Positions 1 to 6,839 of a stretch of 33,475 nt of DNA are shown here, one piece after another (the stretch's first letter is position 1; each line of letters starts with the position of its first letter). The notes beneath the pieces were generated by a model. That model made no database searches, was not told where the DNA came from, and worked only from the letters and a program-made list of their open reading frames with translations. Position numbers and translations under genes: made by a program. Origin of the DNA: an uncultured Candidatus Pelagibacter sp. (GTDB taxonomy: Bacteria > Pseudomonadota > Alphaproteobacteria > Pelagibacterales > Pelagibacteraceae); NCBI GenBank assembly GCA_905620495.1, contig CAJQTK010000041.1, positions 1-33,475 of the forward strand. Direction: 5' to 3'.

Positions 1-83
1 TTTTTTACTATAAAATTAGAAAACCCATCTTCTATGTGTGTATCTAAACTTGCTGAACCTGATCCTATTTGAATTAAACACAT
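1..83 (-). CDS. Partial ORF running off the left edge, possibly FkbM-like methyltransferase N-terminus
   Basis: Reading leftward from an ATG at 83, the frame stays open to the window edge (27 codons). The start reads MCLIQIGSGSASLDTHIEDG. The I-Q-I-G-S-G-S stretch followed by an Asp resembles a Rossmann SAM-binding motif I, and the opening is similar in style to FkbM-family methyltransferases. An in-frame stop lies a few codons upstream of this ATG, so the start is close to 83. Only the N-terminus is visible, so the family call is a guess; that the reading frame is coding is somewhat firmer. Confidence 0.35.
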   Translation of the reverse strand, partial: MCLIQIGSGSASLDTHIEDGFSNFIVK

Positions 84-235
84 ACAATGTTTTATACACC
101 ACTACATCGAATATCAATTATTCAATGTCTGCTGCTTCCAAGTTTGAAGTCAAAAACTAGTCAACTTCAATGTCGTTTCAATGTCGAGTAGTAAATAATG
201 TTATATTTGCTTATCTTTTTACTTTTGAAATACGA

Positions 236-313
236 ATGTAATCCCCTACTCTCAAACAAAAATTCAAAAAGGGCAGTTTTTACTGCCCTTTTTTTTGTTC
301 GTCTTAAAAATTT
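236..313 (+). repeat. Intergenic terminator-bearing element, copy 1
   Basis: Begins with ATGTAATCCCC at 236-246, continues through CTCAAACAAAAATTC and a terminator hairpin, and ends in CTTAAAAATTT. It is homologous to copies at 1679-1756 and 2252-2314. No plus-strand gene lies upstream of this copy inside the window, so it has no obvious transcript to end. Confidence 0.7.
267..296 (+). terminator. Rho-independent terminator-like hairpin 1
   Basis: AAAAGGGCAGT (267-277) pairs perfectly with ACTGCCCTTTT (282-292) around a TTTT loop and runs on in T residues to 296. The A tract before the stem makes it able to act in both directions. Confidence 0.75.
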
Positions 314-368
314 GTGATGAACAAAATGATGAACAAGTGATGAAACAAAATAGGAAACAAAGTTAGGA

Positions 369-397
369 TTGACACTATTTTAATATTTTTTTAATAT
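369..397 (+). promoter_or_regulatory. Consensus-like sigma-70 promoter
   Basis: TTGACA at 369-374 is followed, after exactly 17 bases, by TAATAT at 392-397. The expected transcription start falls at about 403-405, which is the ATG of the next gene. No Shine-Dalgarno sequence lies between, so the transcript may be leaderless. Confidence 0.6.
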
Positions 398-402
398 TAT
401 TT

Positions 403-1551
403 ATGAAACAAATATTTTTTTTCATTATTTTAGGAATTTTTCTCTCATCCAACGCACAAGCAAAAAAAAATAAAAATACCTGGGATTATCCTCTTTTAGA
501 ATATAGCGGATGGGTAATTAAAGGTTCAGAAAATCATTACAAATTTCAATCAAATTTAAGAGAAGATAAAGACGTTCTAAAAGAATTTAAAAACAACAAA
601 AATACTGGGATAATTAGTTATTTGTTATTTGAGAACGATAAAATTGTTATTGATGTGTCTGATATTCCTAAAAAAGTTAACAGCGGAGATACAATAGTCG
701 ATGGTTTATTACCATCACATTCAATGGGCAAAAGTTTAGTATCTTATGTAACAGGTCATGCAATTTGTGAAGGCTACATTGATAGCGTAAATGTAAAACT
801 AAATGATTGGCCATTAATTAAAGACACTCTTTATGAAGATTCAATACTGCTTGATCTTCTAAATATGAAAGGTGGAGATCAAGAATGGGTTGGTGAAAGA
901 AGAAAAGTTGGTTCAGATAATAGGATCAAAGGTGGAAAGCCAGAAGAAAATGTAAATGTCATTGGTCTAGTGAAAGTAATGAATAAATATTTAAGAGGTA
1001 CGGAAAAAAGTAAATTAATTTATAACTATAGTGCTTTGACGACTAATGTAATTATGAATTATGTAAAACATAAGGCTGGCGCTGATTGGGACAAATTATT
1101 GCATAAAGTGTTCAATGAACACGTTGGAGTTAAAAATAGTGTTCAATTTCAAAAATCCAGAAAATATTTAAAATATGAAGATTTTGTTTCTGGAAGATAT
1201 TCTTTTTATGCGGATAGATATGATTATTTAAGAATAGCAAAAACAATGATGGATGATTGGCACAATGATACTTGTGCTGGAAAATATTTAAAAACTATTT
1301 ACGAAAATAGAGTTCAAAAAAAAGATAAAGTAAAAGAACCACATAGTGTGGGTATTTATACAAAAAGTTATGGTGGTCAAATCCATTTTGATATTTTCGG
1401 AATTGAAAATACACGAAAAATTATTGGTATGGATGGATTTGCAGGTCAACAAATATTAATTGATTTAGATAATAGAAGAATAATTGTAGTTAGCTCATTG
1501 TACAAAAACTATAATTGGAAAAAAATAGTATATAAGAAAATAAAGAATTAA
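403..1551 (+). CDS. Exported serine hydrolase, beta-lactamase / 6-aminohexanoate-dimer hydrolase-like
   Basis: A 382-residue protein with a clear signal peptide (hydrophobic residues 4-15, likely cut after AQA near residue 20), so probably periplasmic. Ser107-Met-Gly-Lys110 is the SxxK nucleophile motif of the class C beta-lactamase / penicillin-binding fold. Tyr209-Ser-Ala sits where the family has Y-x-N, so the Asn is replaced. G344-F-A-G-Q-Q near the end resembles the GxxGQ segment of NylB-type esterases and amidases. The substrate cannot be told from sequence; a real beta-lactamase role is not implied. It sits alone between two copies of a repeated intergenic element and has its own promoter, which suggests an accessory gene. 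Start chosen at the ATG that opens the signal peptide. Confidence 0.75.
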   Translation: MKQIFFFIILGIFLSSNAQAKKNKNTWDYPLLEYSGWVIKGSENHYKFQSNLREDKDVLKEFKNNKNTGIISYLLFENDKIVIDVSDIPKKVNSGDTIVDGLLPSHSMGKSLVSYVTGHAICEGYIDSVNVKLNDWPLIKDTLYEDSILLDLLNMKGGDQEWVGERRKVGSDNRIKGGKPEENVNVIGLVKVMNKYLRGTEKSKLIYNYSALTTNVIMNYVKHKAGADWDKLLHKVFNEHVGVKNSVQFQKSRKYLKYEDFVSGRYSFYADRYDYLRIAKTMMDDWHNDTCAGKYLKTIYENRVQKKDKVKEPHSVGIYTKSYGGQIHFDIFGIENTRKIIGMDGFAGQQILIDLDNRRIIVVSSLYKNYNWKKIVYKKIKN

Positions 1552-1678
1552 AAAAACCCCTAGTAACCCGCTTCTCAATGAAGTCATCTTTCTACTTGCT
1601 TTCTAAAACGACCATTCTTTCAATGAACTTTTCAATGAACTTCTTAAATAAGTGAGTATTGGCGTAATAGTTGTGTGA

Positions 1679-1756
1679 ATGTAACAATCCCGACCCAATT
1701 AAATATTCAAAAAGGGCAGTTTTTACTGCCCTTTTTTTTTGCCTATCTTAAAAATC
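1679..1756 (+). repeat. Intergenic terminator-bearing element, copy 2
   Basis: Begins ATGTAACAATCCC, is more diverged than the other copies before the hairpin, then is identical through the hairpin. It shares the downstream CTTAAAAAT with copy 1. It lies about 125 bp after the serine hydrolase stop. Confidence 0.7.
1710..1740 (+). terminator. Rho-independent terminator-like hairpin 2
   Basis: The 11-bp perfect stem AAAAGGGCAGT / ACTGCCCTTTT with a TTTT loop, followed by a long T run, is identical to hairpin 1. Confidence 0.75.
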
Positions 1757-1864
1757 TTCAATGTCTTTTCAATGTCTAATCAATGTTCTTTGCTTCTGTG
1801 AATTACCATTCCAGTTATTTAAATTAATTTTGACTTAATAAAGATTTATTAATAAGGTTTGATT

Positions 1865-2230
1865 ATGAACTTTGGACAATCTATCACACATTGTTTTTCA
1901 AATTACTTTAACTTCAATGGGAGAAGTTCTCGTTCTGAATTTTGGTGGTTTGAGCTATTTGCTATTTCTTTAAGTGTTCTGGGAAGTGTATGGGATGCTT
2001 CTATGGGAGATACCAGTGGAAATGGAATGATGTATTGGTTGTTTACTGCTGCAACTTTTTTTCCAGTAATTGCTGTTGGCGCAAGACGCCTTCATGACGT
2101 TGGCAAATCAGGATGGTGGCAATTACTTATGATCACATTCATTGGATTAATACCATTAATAATTTGGTGGGCAACCGAAGGAACTAAAAAAAATAATTCA
2201 TATGGGAAACCAATTAAACTAAAAAAATAG
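1865..2230 (+). CDS. DUF805 family inner-membrane protein
   Basis: About 121 residues, typical for DUF805 (YhaH/YhaI-like) proteins. The family signature is clear: an N-terminal FNFNGRSSRSEFWWF stretch, hydrophobic segments, and the later GARRLHDVGKSGWW motif, then a hydrophobic helix ending in a polar tail with NSYG. Three or four membrane segments are expected. The molecular role of DUF805 is not established. The frame also opens with a TTG at 1859; the ATG at 1865 is preferred because the AAGG upstream is then about 8 bases away. Like the preceding gene it stands alone between copies of the repeated terminator element. Confidence 0.85.
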   Translation: MNFGQSITHCFSNYFNFNGRSSRSEFWWFELFAISLSVLGSVWDASMGDTSGNGMMYWLFTAATFFPVIAVGARRLHDVGKSGWWQLLMITFIGLIPLIIWWATEGTKKNNSYGKPIKLKK

Positions 2231-2251
2231 CATTAAGTGGGTGGAATGGAC

Positions 2252-2314
2252 ATGTAATCCCCATTGTACTCAAACAAAAATTCAAAAAAGGCAGTTTTTA
2301 CTGCCCTTTTTTTA
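2252..2314 (+). repeat. Intergenic terminator-bearing element, copy 3
   Basis: ATGTAATCCCC at 2252-2262, then ACTCAAACAAAAATTC and the hairpin, closely matching copy 1. It starts only 22 bases after the DUF805 stop. Confidence 0.7.
2285..2313 (+). terminator. Rho-independent terminator-like hairpin 3
   Basis: Same hairpin as copies 1 and 2 but with one G-to-A change, which leaves an A/C mismatch inside the stem, followed by seven T residues. Placed to end the DUF805 transcript. Confidence 0.7.
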
Positions 2315-2337
2315 TTAAGCTATTATAAGATTAAGAT

Positions 2338-2451
2338 ATGTCAAAAAGATACAGTGGAAAATCATTTAAAGATTCAAGTACTGCTAAAAAACCTAAATTA
2401 AGCTTGAAAGAAAAAAGAAAAAATAAAAAAGAGAAATCTAAAAAGTCTTAG
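2338..2451 (+). CDS. Small lysine-rich basic protein (37 aa), putative
   Basis: An ATG at 2338 opens a 37-codon frame, starting MSKRYSGKSFKDSS and ending in a Lys/Ser-rich stretch, with TAG at 2449-2451. It lies just after terminator copy 3 and its stop overlaps the helicase stop on the other strand by 3 bases. The composition (about 40 percent Lys) is like small nucleic-acid-binding proteins, but A-rich DNA also produces such frames by chance. No clear ribosome site is seen. Confidence 0.4.
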   Translation: MSKRYSGKSFKDSSTAKKPKLSLKEKRKNKKEKSKKS

Positions 2452-4001
2452 ACTTTAGCTCTTCTTTGACTGTGTTTTTTGAAGGTAAAACTCTTAGGTC
2501 TATCACTTCTACTTTTAAACTTCTTTTTTCCATCAAAACCAGAGCTTTTTTTATCTGCACCAGCTGACGAACTTTCAGATGTTTTTTTTCCAAAGTATTT
2601 TGGGTTATTCGTGAAACCAGTTGGTTTCGAATTATCTTTTTTTGTAAAACTAGATTTTCCTTTGTAACCAAAACTTTTTTTCTCTCCATTTCTTGATGAT
2701 GAACTTGATCTGCCGTAGCTAGATGGTTTCGATTTATCACCAAAACTAGATTTTCCTTTGTAACCAAAACTTTTTTTCTCTCCATTTCTTGATGATGAAC
2801 TTGATCTGCCGTAGCTAGATTTTTTTTCATCTCTGAATTTTCTTTTTTTGTTATATGGAGCTTTTCCTTTTTTGCCCCCTCTTGAATCTCCTCTTGCTCC
2901 ACGTGGTGCAGGTTTAAAGTTTGGATCAATTAATTTGCTAATTTCATTCCACATTGATCTATCATCAGGAGTTAAAAAAGTTAAAGCAGAACCTTCATTT
3001 CCTGCTCTAGCAGTTCTTCCAATTCTATGTATATAATCTTCAGGCACTTGTGGCAGGTCATAGTTGATTACGTGTTGAATTAATGGAATATCTAAGCCTC
3101 TTGCAGCAACATCAGTTGCAATTAATATTCTCTTAAGACCTTTTCTGAATGAAGTGATTACACGATTTCTTTTACTTTGACGAAGATCTCCATGAATAGC
3201 ATCAGCTGAATGACCTTCTTCTTTAAGACGCTTAACCATTTTATCAGCACCTCTTTTAGTTTTAACAAAAACTAATATTGATCCTTTTCTAGCTATAAAT
3301 TGATCTACTAATTCATCATATTTATTTTCTTTAAAAACTTGAAGAGTTTCCTGTTTAATTTTAGCAATAGGAACTGATGTTGATCCTATTGAAATTCTTT
3401 CAGGTTTATTTAAATATCTTTCTGAAATTCTAACAATGTTTTGAGGTAATGTTGCTGAAAATAATAAAGTTTGATGATCTTTTGGAACGTACTTTAAAAT
3501 CAGCTCTATTTGTGGAGTAAACCCCATGTCCAACATTCTATCAGTTTCATCTAATACCAAATATTTGGTAGCCGATAAATTTAAACTTTTTCTTTTTAAG
3601 TGATCATTAATTCTTCCTGGTGTTCCAACGATTATTCTAGATCTGTTGCCCAGTTGTCTAAGTTGTTTTTGCATTGCCTCTCCACCAATGAGTAAGGCAG
3701 TTTTAATATTAATTTTATCACTAATAATACTTTTAATTGCAGCCATTACTTGAGTTGCAAGTTCTCTAGTTGGGCACATAACTAACGCAAATGCATTTTT
3801 ATCTAATATTAATTTATTAATTAGAGGAACACTAAAAGCTAATGTTTTTCCAGTTCCTGTTTGAGCTGTTCCCAAAATGTCTTTTCCCTCTAAAGCAACA
3901 GGTATTGCCATAGCTTGAATTGGCGTTGGTTTCGTAAACTTCATTTTTTCCAATGAATTTTTTAACGAATCTTCTATTTTTAGTAATTTAAAGTTTTCCA
4001 T
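2448..4001 (-). CDS. ATP-dependent RNA helicase, DEAD-box type (RhlE-like)
   Basis: A 517-residue protein with all the superfamily 2 helicase motifs: Q motif around 22-30, AQTGTGKT 46-53 (Walker A), PTRELATQ 78-84, TPGR 127-130, DETD 151-154 (in place of DEAD), SAT 182-184, ARGLDIP around 300-306 and HRIGRTARAG 325-334. The core ends near residue 365. The remaining 150 residues are a basic Ser/Gly/Lys/Arg-rich tail of the kind that holds RhlE-type helicases on RNA. The tail carries a perfect internal duplication. It probably remodels rRNA or mRNA structure, as in ribosome assembly or growth in cold water. It is divergent from typA over a 195-bp gap. The exact subfamily is less sure than the helicase call. 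Confidence 0.93.
   Translation of the reverse strand: MENFKLLKIEDSLKNSLEKMKFTKPTPIQAMAIPVALEGKDILGTAQTGTGKTLAFSVPLINKLILDKNAFALVMCPTRELATQVMAAIKSIISDKINIKTALLIGGEAMQKQLRQLGNRSRIIVGTPGRINDHLKRKSLNLSATKYLVLDETDRMLDMGFTPQIELILKYVPKDHQTLLFSATLPQNIVRISERYLNKPERISIGSTSVPIAKIKQETLQVFKENKYDELVDQFIARKGSILVFVKTKRGADKMVKRLKEEGHSADAIHGDLRQSKRNRVITSFRKGLKRILIATDVAARGLDIPLIQHVINYDLPQVPEDYIHRIGRTARAGNEGSALTFLTPDDRSMWNEISKLIDPNFKPAPRGARGDSRGGKKGKAPYNKKRKFRDEKKSSYGRSSSSSRNGEKKSFGYKGKSSFGDKSKPSSYGRSSSSSRNGEKKSFGYKGKSSFTKKDNSKPTGFTNNPKYFGKKTSESSSAGADKKSSGFDGKKKFKSRSDRPKSFTFKKHSQRRAKV
2646..2820. repeat. Perfect 79-bp direct repeat inside the helicase tail
   Basis: The segments 2646-2724 and 2742-2820 are identical by eye over 79 bases and are separated by 17 bases, a 96-bp period or 32 codons. 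Each encodes the same YGRSSSSSRNGEKKSFGYKG-containing block. Confidence 0.9.
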
Positions 4002-4196
4002 TTGGGTATTTAGATTTTTTAAAACTTAAGGAGATATGCTCTTAATCCTTTAATACGTCTAATTTATATAGCGATATCTATACGTTTTTTTAATAATCAC
4101 AAGAAGCGAATTTTTTTATTAAAATGGCTTTAATACGGAAATAATGTTTTTTTTAAGTTTTCAAATGACTCAATTAATGTATAAGAGCCTCAAATT

Positions 4197-6023
4197 ATGA
4201 ACAACAATATTCGAAACATCACAATTATTGCCCATGTCGACCACGGTAAAACTACCATGATTGATACTCTTATGAAACAAAGTGGTTCATTTAGAGAAAA
4301 TGAAGTTGTTGATGAAAGATTGATGGATTCTGGTGAGTTAGAAAAAGAAAGAGGAATTACTATTCTAGCTAAACCTGCTTCAATTAACTGGAAAGATTCA
4401 AGAATTAACATTATTGATACACCTGGTCACAGAGATTTTGCTGCAGAAGTTGAGCGTGTATTGAGTATGGCAGATGGAGCATTATTGCTTATCGATTCTG
4501 CTGAAGGTGTAATGCCTCAAACAAAATTTGTTTTAGCAAAAGCTCTTAAGCAAGGGTTAAAGCCAATTGTTATAATTAATAAATTAGATAAAGCAGATCA
4601 AAGAGCTAACGAAGTTTTAGACGAAACATTTGATTTATTTGTAAGTTTAGATGCAAACGAAGAGCAGTTGGACTTCCCAGTTTTATACGCTAGTGGAAGA
4701 TCTGGATGGGCGAGCAAAGAAGTTGATGGACCAAGAAAAAACCTACATCCATTATTAGATTTAATTTTAGAACATGTTAATCCTGATGATCTTGATAAAA
4801 CAAAACCTTTCGCAATGTTATCTACTCTTTTGTATGCAGATAGTTTTTTAGGAAGAAGTTTGGTTGGAAAAATATCTCAAGGTACGGCAAAAGCTAATCA
4901 ACCTATTAAAGCAATAAATCTTAAAGGTGAAAAAGTTGACGAAGGTAGATTATCTAAAATTTTTAGATACGAGGGAACAAAAAAAGTACCAATCGAAGTT
5001 GGTGAAGCTGGAGATATTGTTATAATTGCAGGTTTAGAAAAAGCTAACGTAGCTGATACTATTTGTGATCTAGAAGTAACTGAACCAATCCATGCAACGC
5101 CGATAGATCCTCCCACTATGTCTATTACTATAAGTGTTAACAGCTCTCCTCTAGCTGGAACAGAAGGTAAAAAATTAACAAGTACTCAAATTAGAGATAG
5201 GTTAGTTACTGAAGCGCAAAACAATGTCGGGATTTCTTTTTCTCAAAATAATAATGTAGATGCTTTTGTAATTTGTGGACGTGGTGAATTAATGCTTGAA
5301 ATCTTATTAACGCAAATGAGACGTGAAGGTTTCGAGATGACGGTAAGTCCTCCAAAAGTTTTATATCAAAAAGATGAAAATGGAAACAGAATGGAACCCA
5401 TTGAAGAAATTACAGTTGATTTAGATGAAGAGTTTTCATCAAAAATTATTGATTCAATGAACAGAAGAAAAGGTAAATTACTTGATCTTAAAGATACTGG
5501 AAAAGATAAGAAAAGATTAATCTTTCACGCTCCAACTAGAGGCTTAATGGGTTACACAAGTAGATTTTTGACTTTAACAAAAGGTACTGGTGTAATTAAT
5601 AGAATATTCCATGGTTATGGAAAATTTGAAGGCGAAATGGATGGAAGAAAAAATGGTGCTTTAATTTCAATGGCTAATGGAAAAGCTGTTGCATTTGCAA
5701 TATTTAACTTACAGGCAAGAGGAGAAATGTTTGTAACCCACAATGACCTTGTTTATGAAGGAATGATTGTTGGATTGGCCCCAAAACCTGGTGATATGAT
5801 AATCAACGTTATGAAGGGTAAGCAATTAACAAACATGAGAACACAAGGTACAGATGAAAATGTTGTACTCACTCCAGTTAGACAAATGTCAATTGCAGAA
5901 CAATTAAGTATACTCAATACTGATGAAGCTTTGGAAATTACCCCCAAATCTCTTAGATTGAGAAAAGCTATACTTAATCCTACTGATAGAAAAAAGAACG
6001 AAAAATCTGGAACGCCACTTTAA
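4197..6023 (+). CDS. typA: TypA/BipA ribosome-associated GTPase
   Basis: 608 residues, the normal length. GTPase motifs: AHVDHGKTT 12-20 (G1), RGITI (G2), DTPGH (G3) and NKLDKAD (G4). These are followed by the EF-G-like domain II, domain III, the FHAPTRGLMGYTSRF region and the BipA-specific C-terminal domain ending near PKSLRLRKAIL. TypA binds the 70S/50S ribosome and helps ribosome assembly and growth under cold or stress. Start chosen at the ATG giving MNNNIRNITIIAHVDHGKT, as usual for the family. It converges with the YczE-like gene, with a 4-base overlap of their stops. Nothing unusual in the motifs. Confidence 0.97.
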   Translation: MNNNIRNITIIAHVDHGKTTMIDTLMKQSGSFRENEVVDERLMDSGELEKERGITILAKPASINWKDSRINIIDTPGHRDFAAEVERVLSMADGALLLIDSAEGVMPQTKFVLAKALKQGLKPIVIINKLDKADQRANEVLDETFDLFVSLDANEEQLDFPVLYASGRSGWASKEVDGPRKNLHPLLDLILEHVNPDDLDKTKPFAMLSTLLYADSFLGRSLVGKISQGTAKANQPIKAINLKGEKVDEGRLSKIFRYEGTKKVPIEVGEAGDIVIIAGLEKANVADTICDLEVTEPIHATPIDPPTMSITISVNSSPLAGTEGKKLTSTQIRDRLVTEAQNNVGISFSQNNNVDAFVICGRGELMLEILLTQMRREGFEMTVSPPKVLYQKDENGNRMEPIEEITVDLDEEFSSKIIDSMNRRKGKLLDLKDTGKDKKRLIFHAPTRGLMGYTSRFLTLTKGTGVINRIFHGYGKFEGEMDGRKNGALISMANGKAVAFAIFNLQARGEMFVTHNDLVYEGMIVGLAPKPGDMIINVMKGKQLTNMRTQGTDENVVLTPVRQMSIAEQLSILNTDEALEITPKSLRLRKAILNPTDRKKNEKSGTPL

Positions 6024-6667
6024 TTAAAAGTTTTTCCAACAATAAACAACCCTAAAGCAACGGCTGGTCCTATTCCAAAGGCAAATAATAAAGTTCCAAC
6101 TCCTACTGTTCCTCCTAGATGCCAACCTATAGACATTACCGTAATCTCAAGAAAAGCTCTAACTATAGCAATCGGTAAATTTGTTTTTTTTTGTAAGCCT
6201 ACCATTAATCCATCTCTTGGTCCGGCTCCTAAATTAGCTACTAGATAAATACCCCCACCAAATCCTACTGTGAGTACTGCTATAATAGCCAAAAATATTT
6301 GTGAAATATAATTTTCAGGTGTTGGTACAAACTTAATGCAAACATCAATCATTAAACCAATAATTATGGCATTTAAAATTGTTCCAATTCCAGGTTTTTG
6401 TTTTAATGGCAACCAAAAAAGTAAAGCACCTATACTTACAAATATGGTTGTTATTCCAATAGAAAAATCAACATTCAATGCAATACCTTGTGCAAGAACA
6501 GACCAAGGTGAGGCTCCAGCAAAAGAGACTATTAATAGTCCCTCTCCCAAGCCAAATAAAGCTAGGCCAAGTGATAAAAAAAAAAACGTAGAAATTTTTG
6601 GCTTAAGGTTTAGTGGTTTTTCAGAACTCCAAGATACTTTAGGAATATTTTTAATTGATAAAAACAT
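6020..6667 (-). CDS. YczE/YitT-type integral membrane protein
   Basis: 215 residues with about five or six hydrophobic helices. GASPWSVLAQG near the start and the later NLGAGPRDGLMVGLQKKT stretch are typical of the YczE (COG2364) family. Family members are predicted membrane proteins or transporters of unknown substrate. The gene is monocistronic, converging with typA. A perfect 7-bp inverted repeat just upstream of its start may be an operator. The family assignment is good; the function is unknown. Confidence 0.85.
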   Translation of the reverse strand: MFLSIKNIPKVSWSSEKPLNLKPKISTFFFLSLGLALFGLGEGLLIVSFAGASPWSVLAQGIALNVDFSIGITTIFVSIGALLFWLPLKQKPGIGTILNAIIIGLMIDVCIKFVPTPENYISQIFLAIIAVLTVGFGGGIYLVANLGAGPRDGLMVGLQKKTNLPIAIVRAFLEITVMSIGWHLGGTVGVGTLLFAFGIGPAVALGLFIVGKTFN

Positions 6668-6682
6668 ATGTTAATAAAACAC

Positions 6683-6699
6683 TATGTATTTCATACATA
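6683..6699. promoter_or_regulatory. Perfect inverted repeat upstream of the YczE-like gene
   Basis: TATGTAT (6683-6689), a TTC spacer and ATACATA (6693-6699), located 16-32 bp upstream of the ATG at 6667. The position is right for a repressor operator or a short 5' UTR hairpin. No adjacent regulator gene is seen. Confidence 0.4.
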
Positions 6700-6839
6700 A
6701 CTGATTTACAAGACTATCATTATTCACACTTCATTAAACCTGGTAAATATCATTTAACAGAATTCAAAAATTAACTTTCTCTCTCTATAGTTAATAAAAG
6801 GCTTCCCCCTAAAAGAGAAGTCTACTAACTTACACATTA

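Larger units (their letters stand above)
84..402. other. Intergenic region with 11-12 bp iterons and a terminator-like element
   Basis: I see no convincing gene in these 319 bases. TTCAATGTC occurs at 121-129, 166-174 and 177-185, the last two exactly 11 bp apart. TTGAAGT at 144-150 can pair with ACTTCAA at 164-170. A terminator hairpin lies at 267-296. After it, TGATGAACAA at 315-324 and 327-336 and TGATGAAACAA at 338-348 form a second imperfect series of 11-12 bp period. A promoter-like pair precedes the gene at 403. The organisation is matched by the interval 1552-1864. Confidence 0.6.
1552..1864. other. Intergenic region with iterons and a terminator-like element
   Basis: No gene recognised in these 313 bases. 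TTCAATGAA occurs at 1619-1627 and 1631-1639. A copy of the repeated terminator element follows, and after it TTCAATGTC at 1757-1765 and 1768-1776 and ATCAATGTT at 1779-1787, all 11 bp apart. An AAGG at about 1854-1857 is placed as a ribosome site for the ATG at 1865. Confidence 0.6.

Noticed and set aside
236..266. tRNA or T-arm remnant before the first terminator
   Set aside because: ATGTAATCCCC is faintly like the 3' part of a tRNA, but no GTTCGAATCC-type T-loop, acceptor stem or CCA can be drawn in any of the three copies.
121..348. CRISPR array
   Set aside because: Repeats are only 9-11 bp with 1-3 bp between, with no spacers and no cas genes.
2438..2929. 163-codon frame on the minus strand in another frame of the helicase tail, with repeated blocks
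   Set aside because: It is the shadow of the duplicated Ser/Lys-rich tail; its repeats mirror the 79-bp DNA repeat and the overlapping helicase frame has all the motifs.
4021..4094. Regulatory hairpin in the helicase leader (AAGGA...TCCTT and TATAG...CTATA)
   Set aside because: Stems are only 5 bp with AT-rich pairs; expected by chance in this composition.
6336..6674. 112-codon plus-strand frame over the YczE-like gene
   Set aside because: Antisense shadow; the minus strand has a coherent membrane protein with family motifs and this frame has none.
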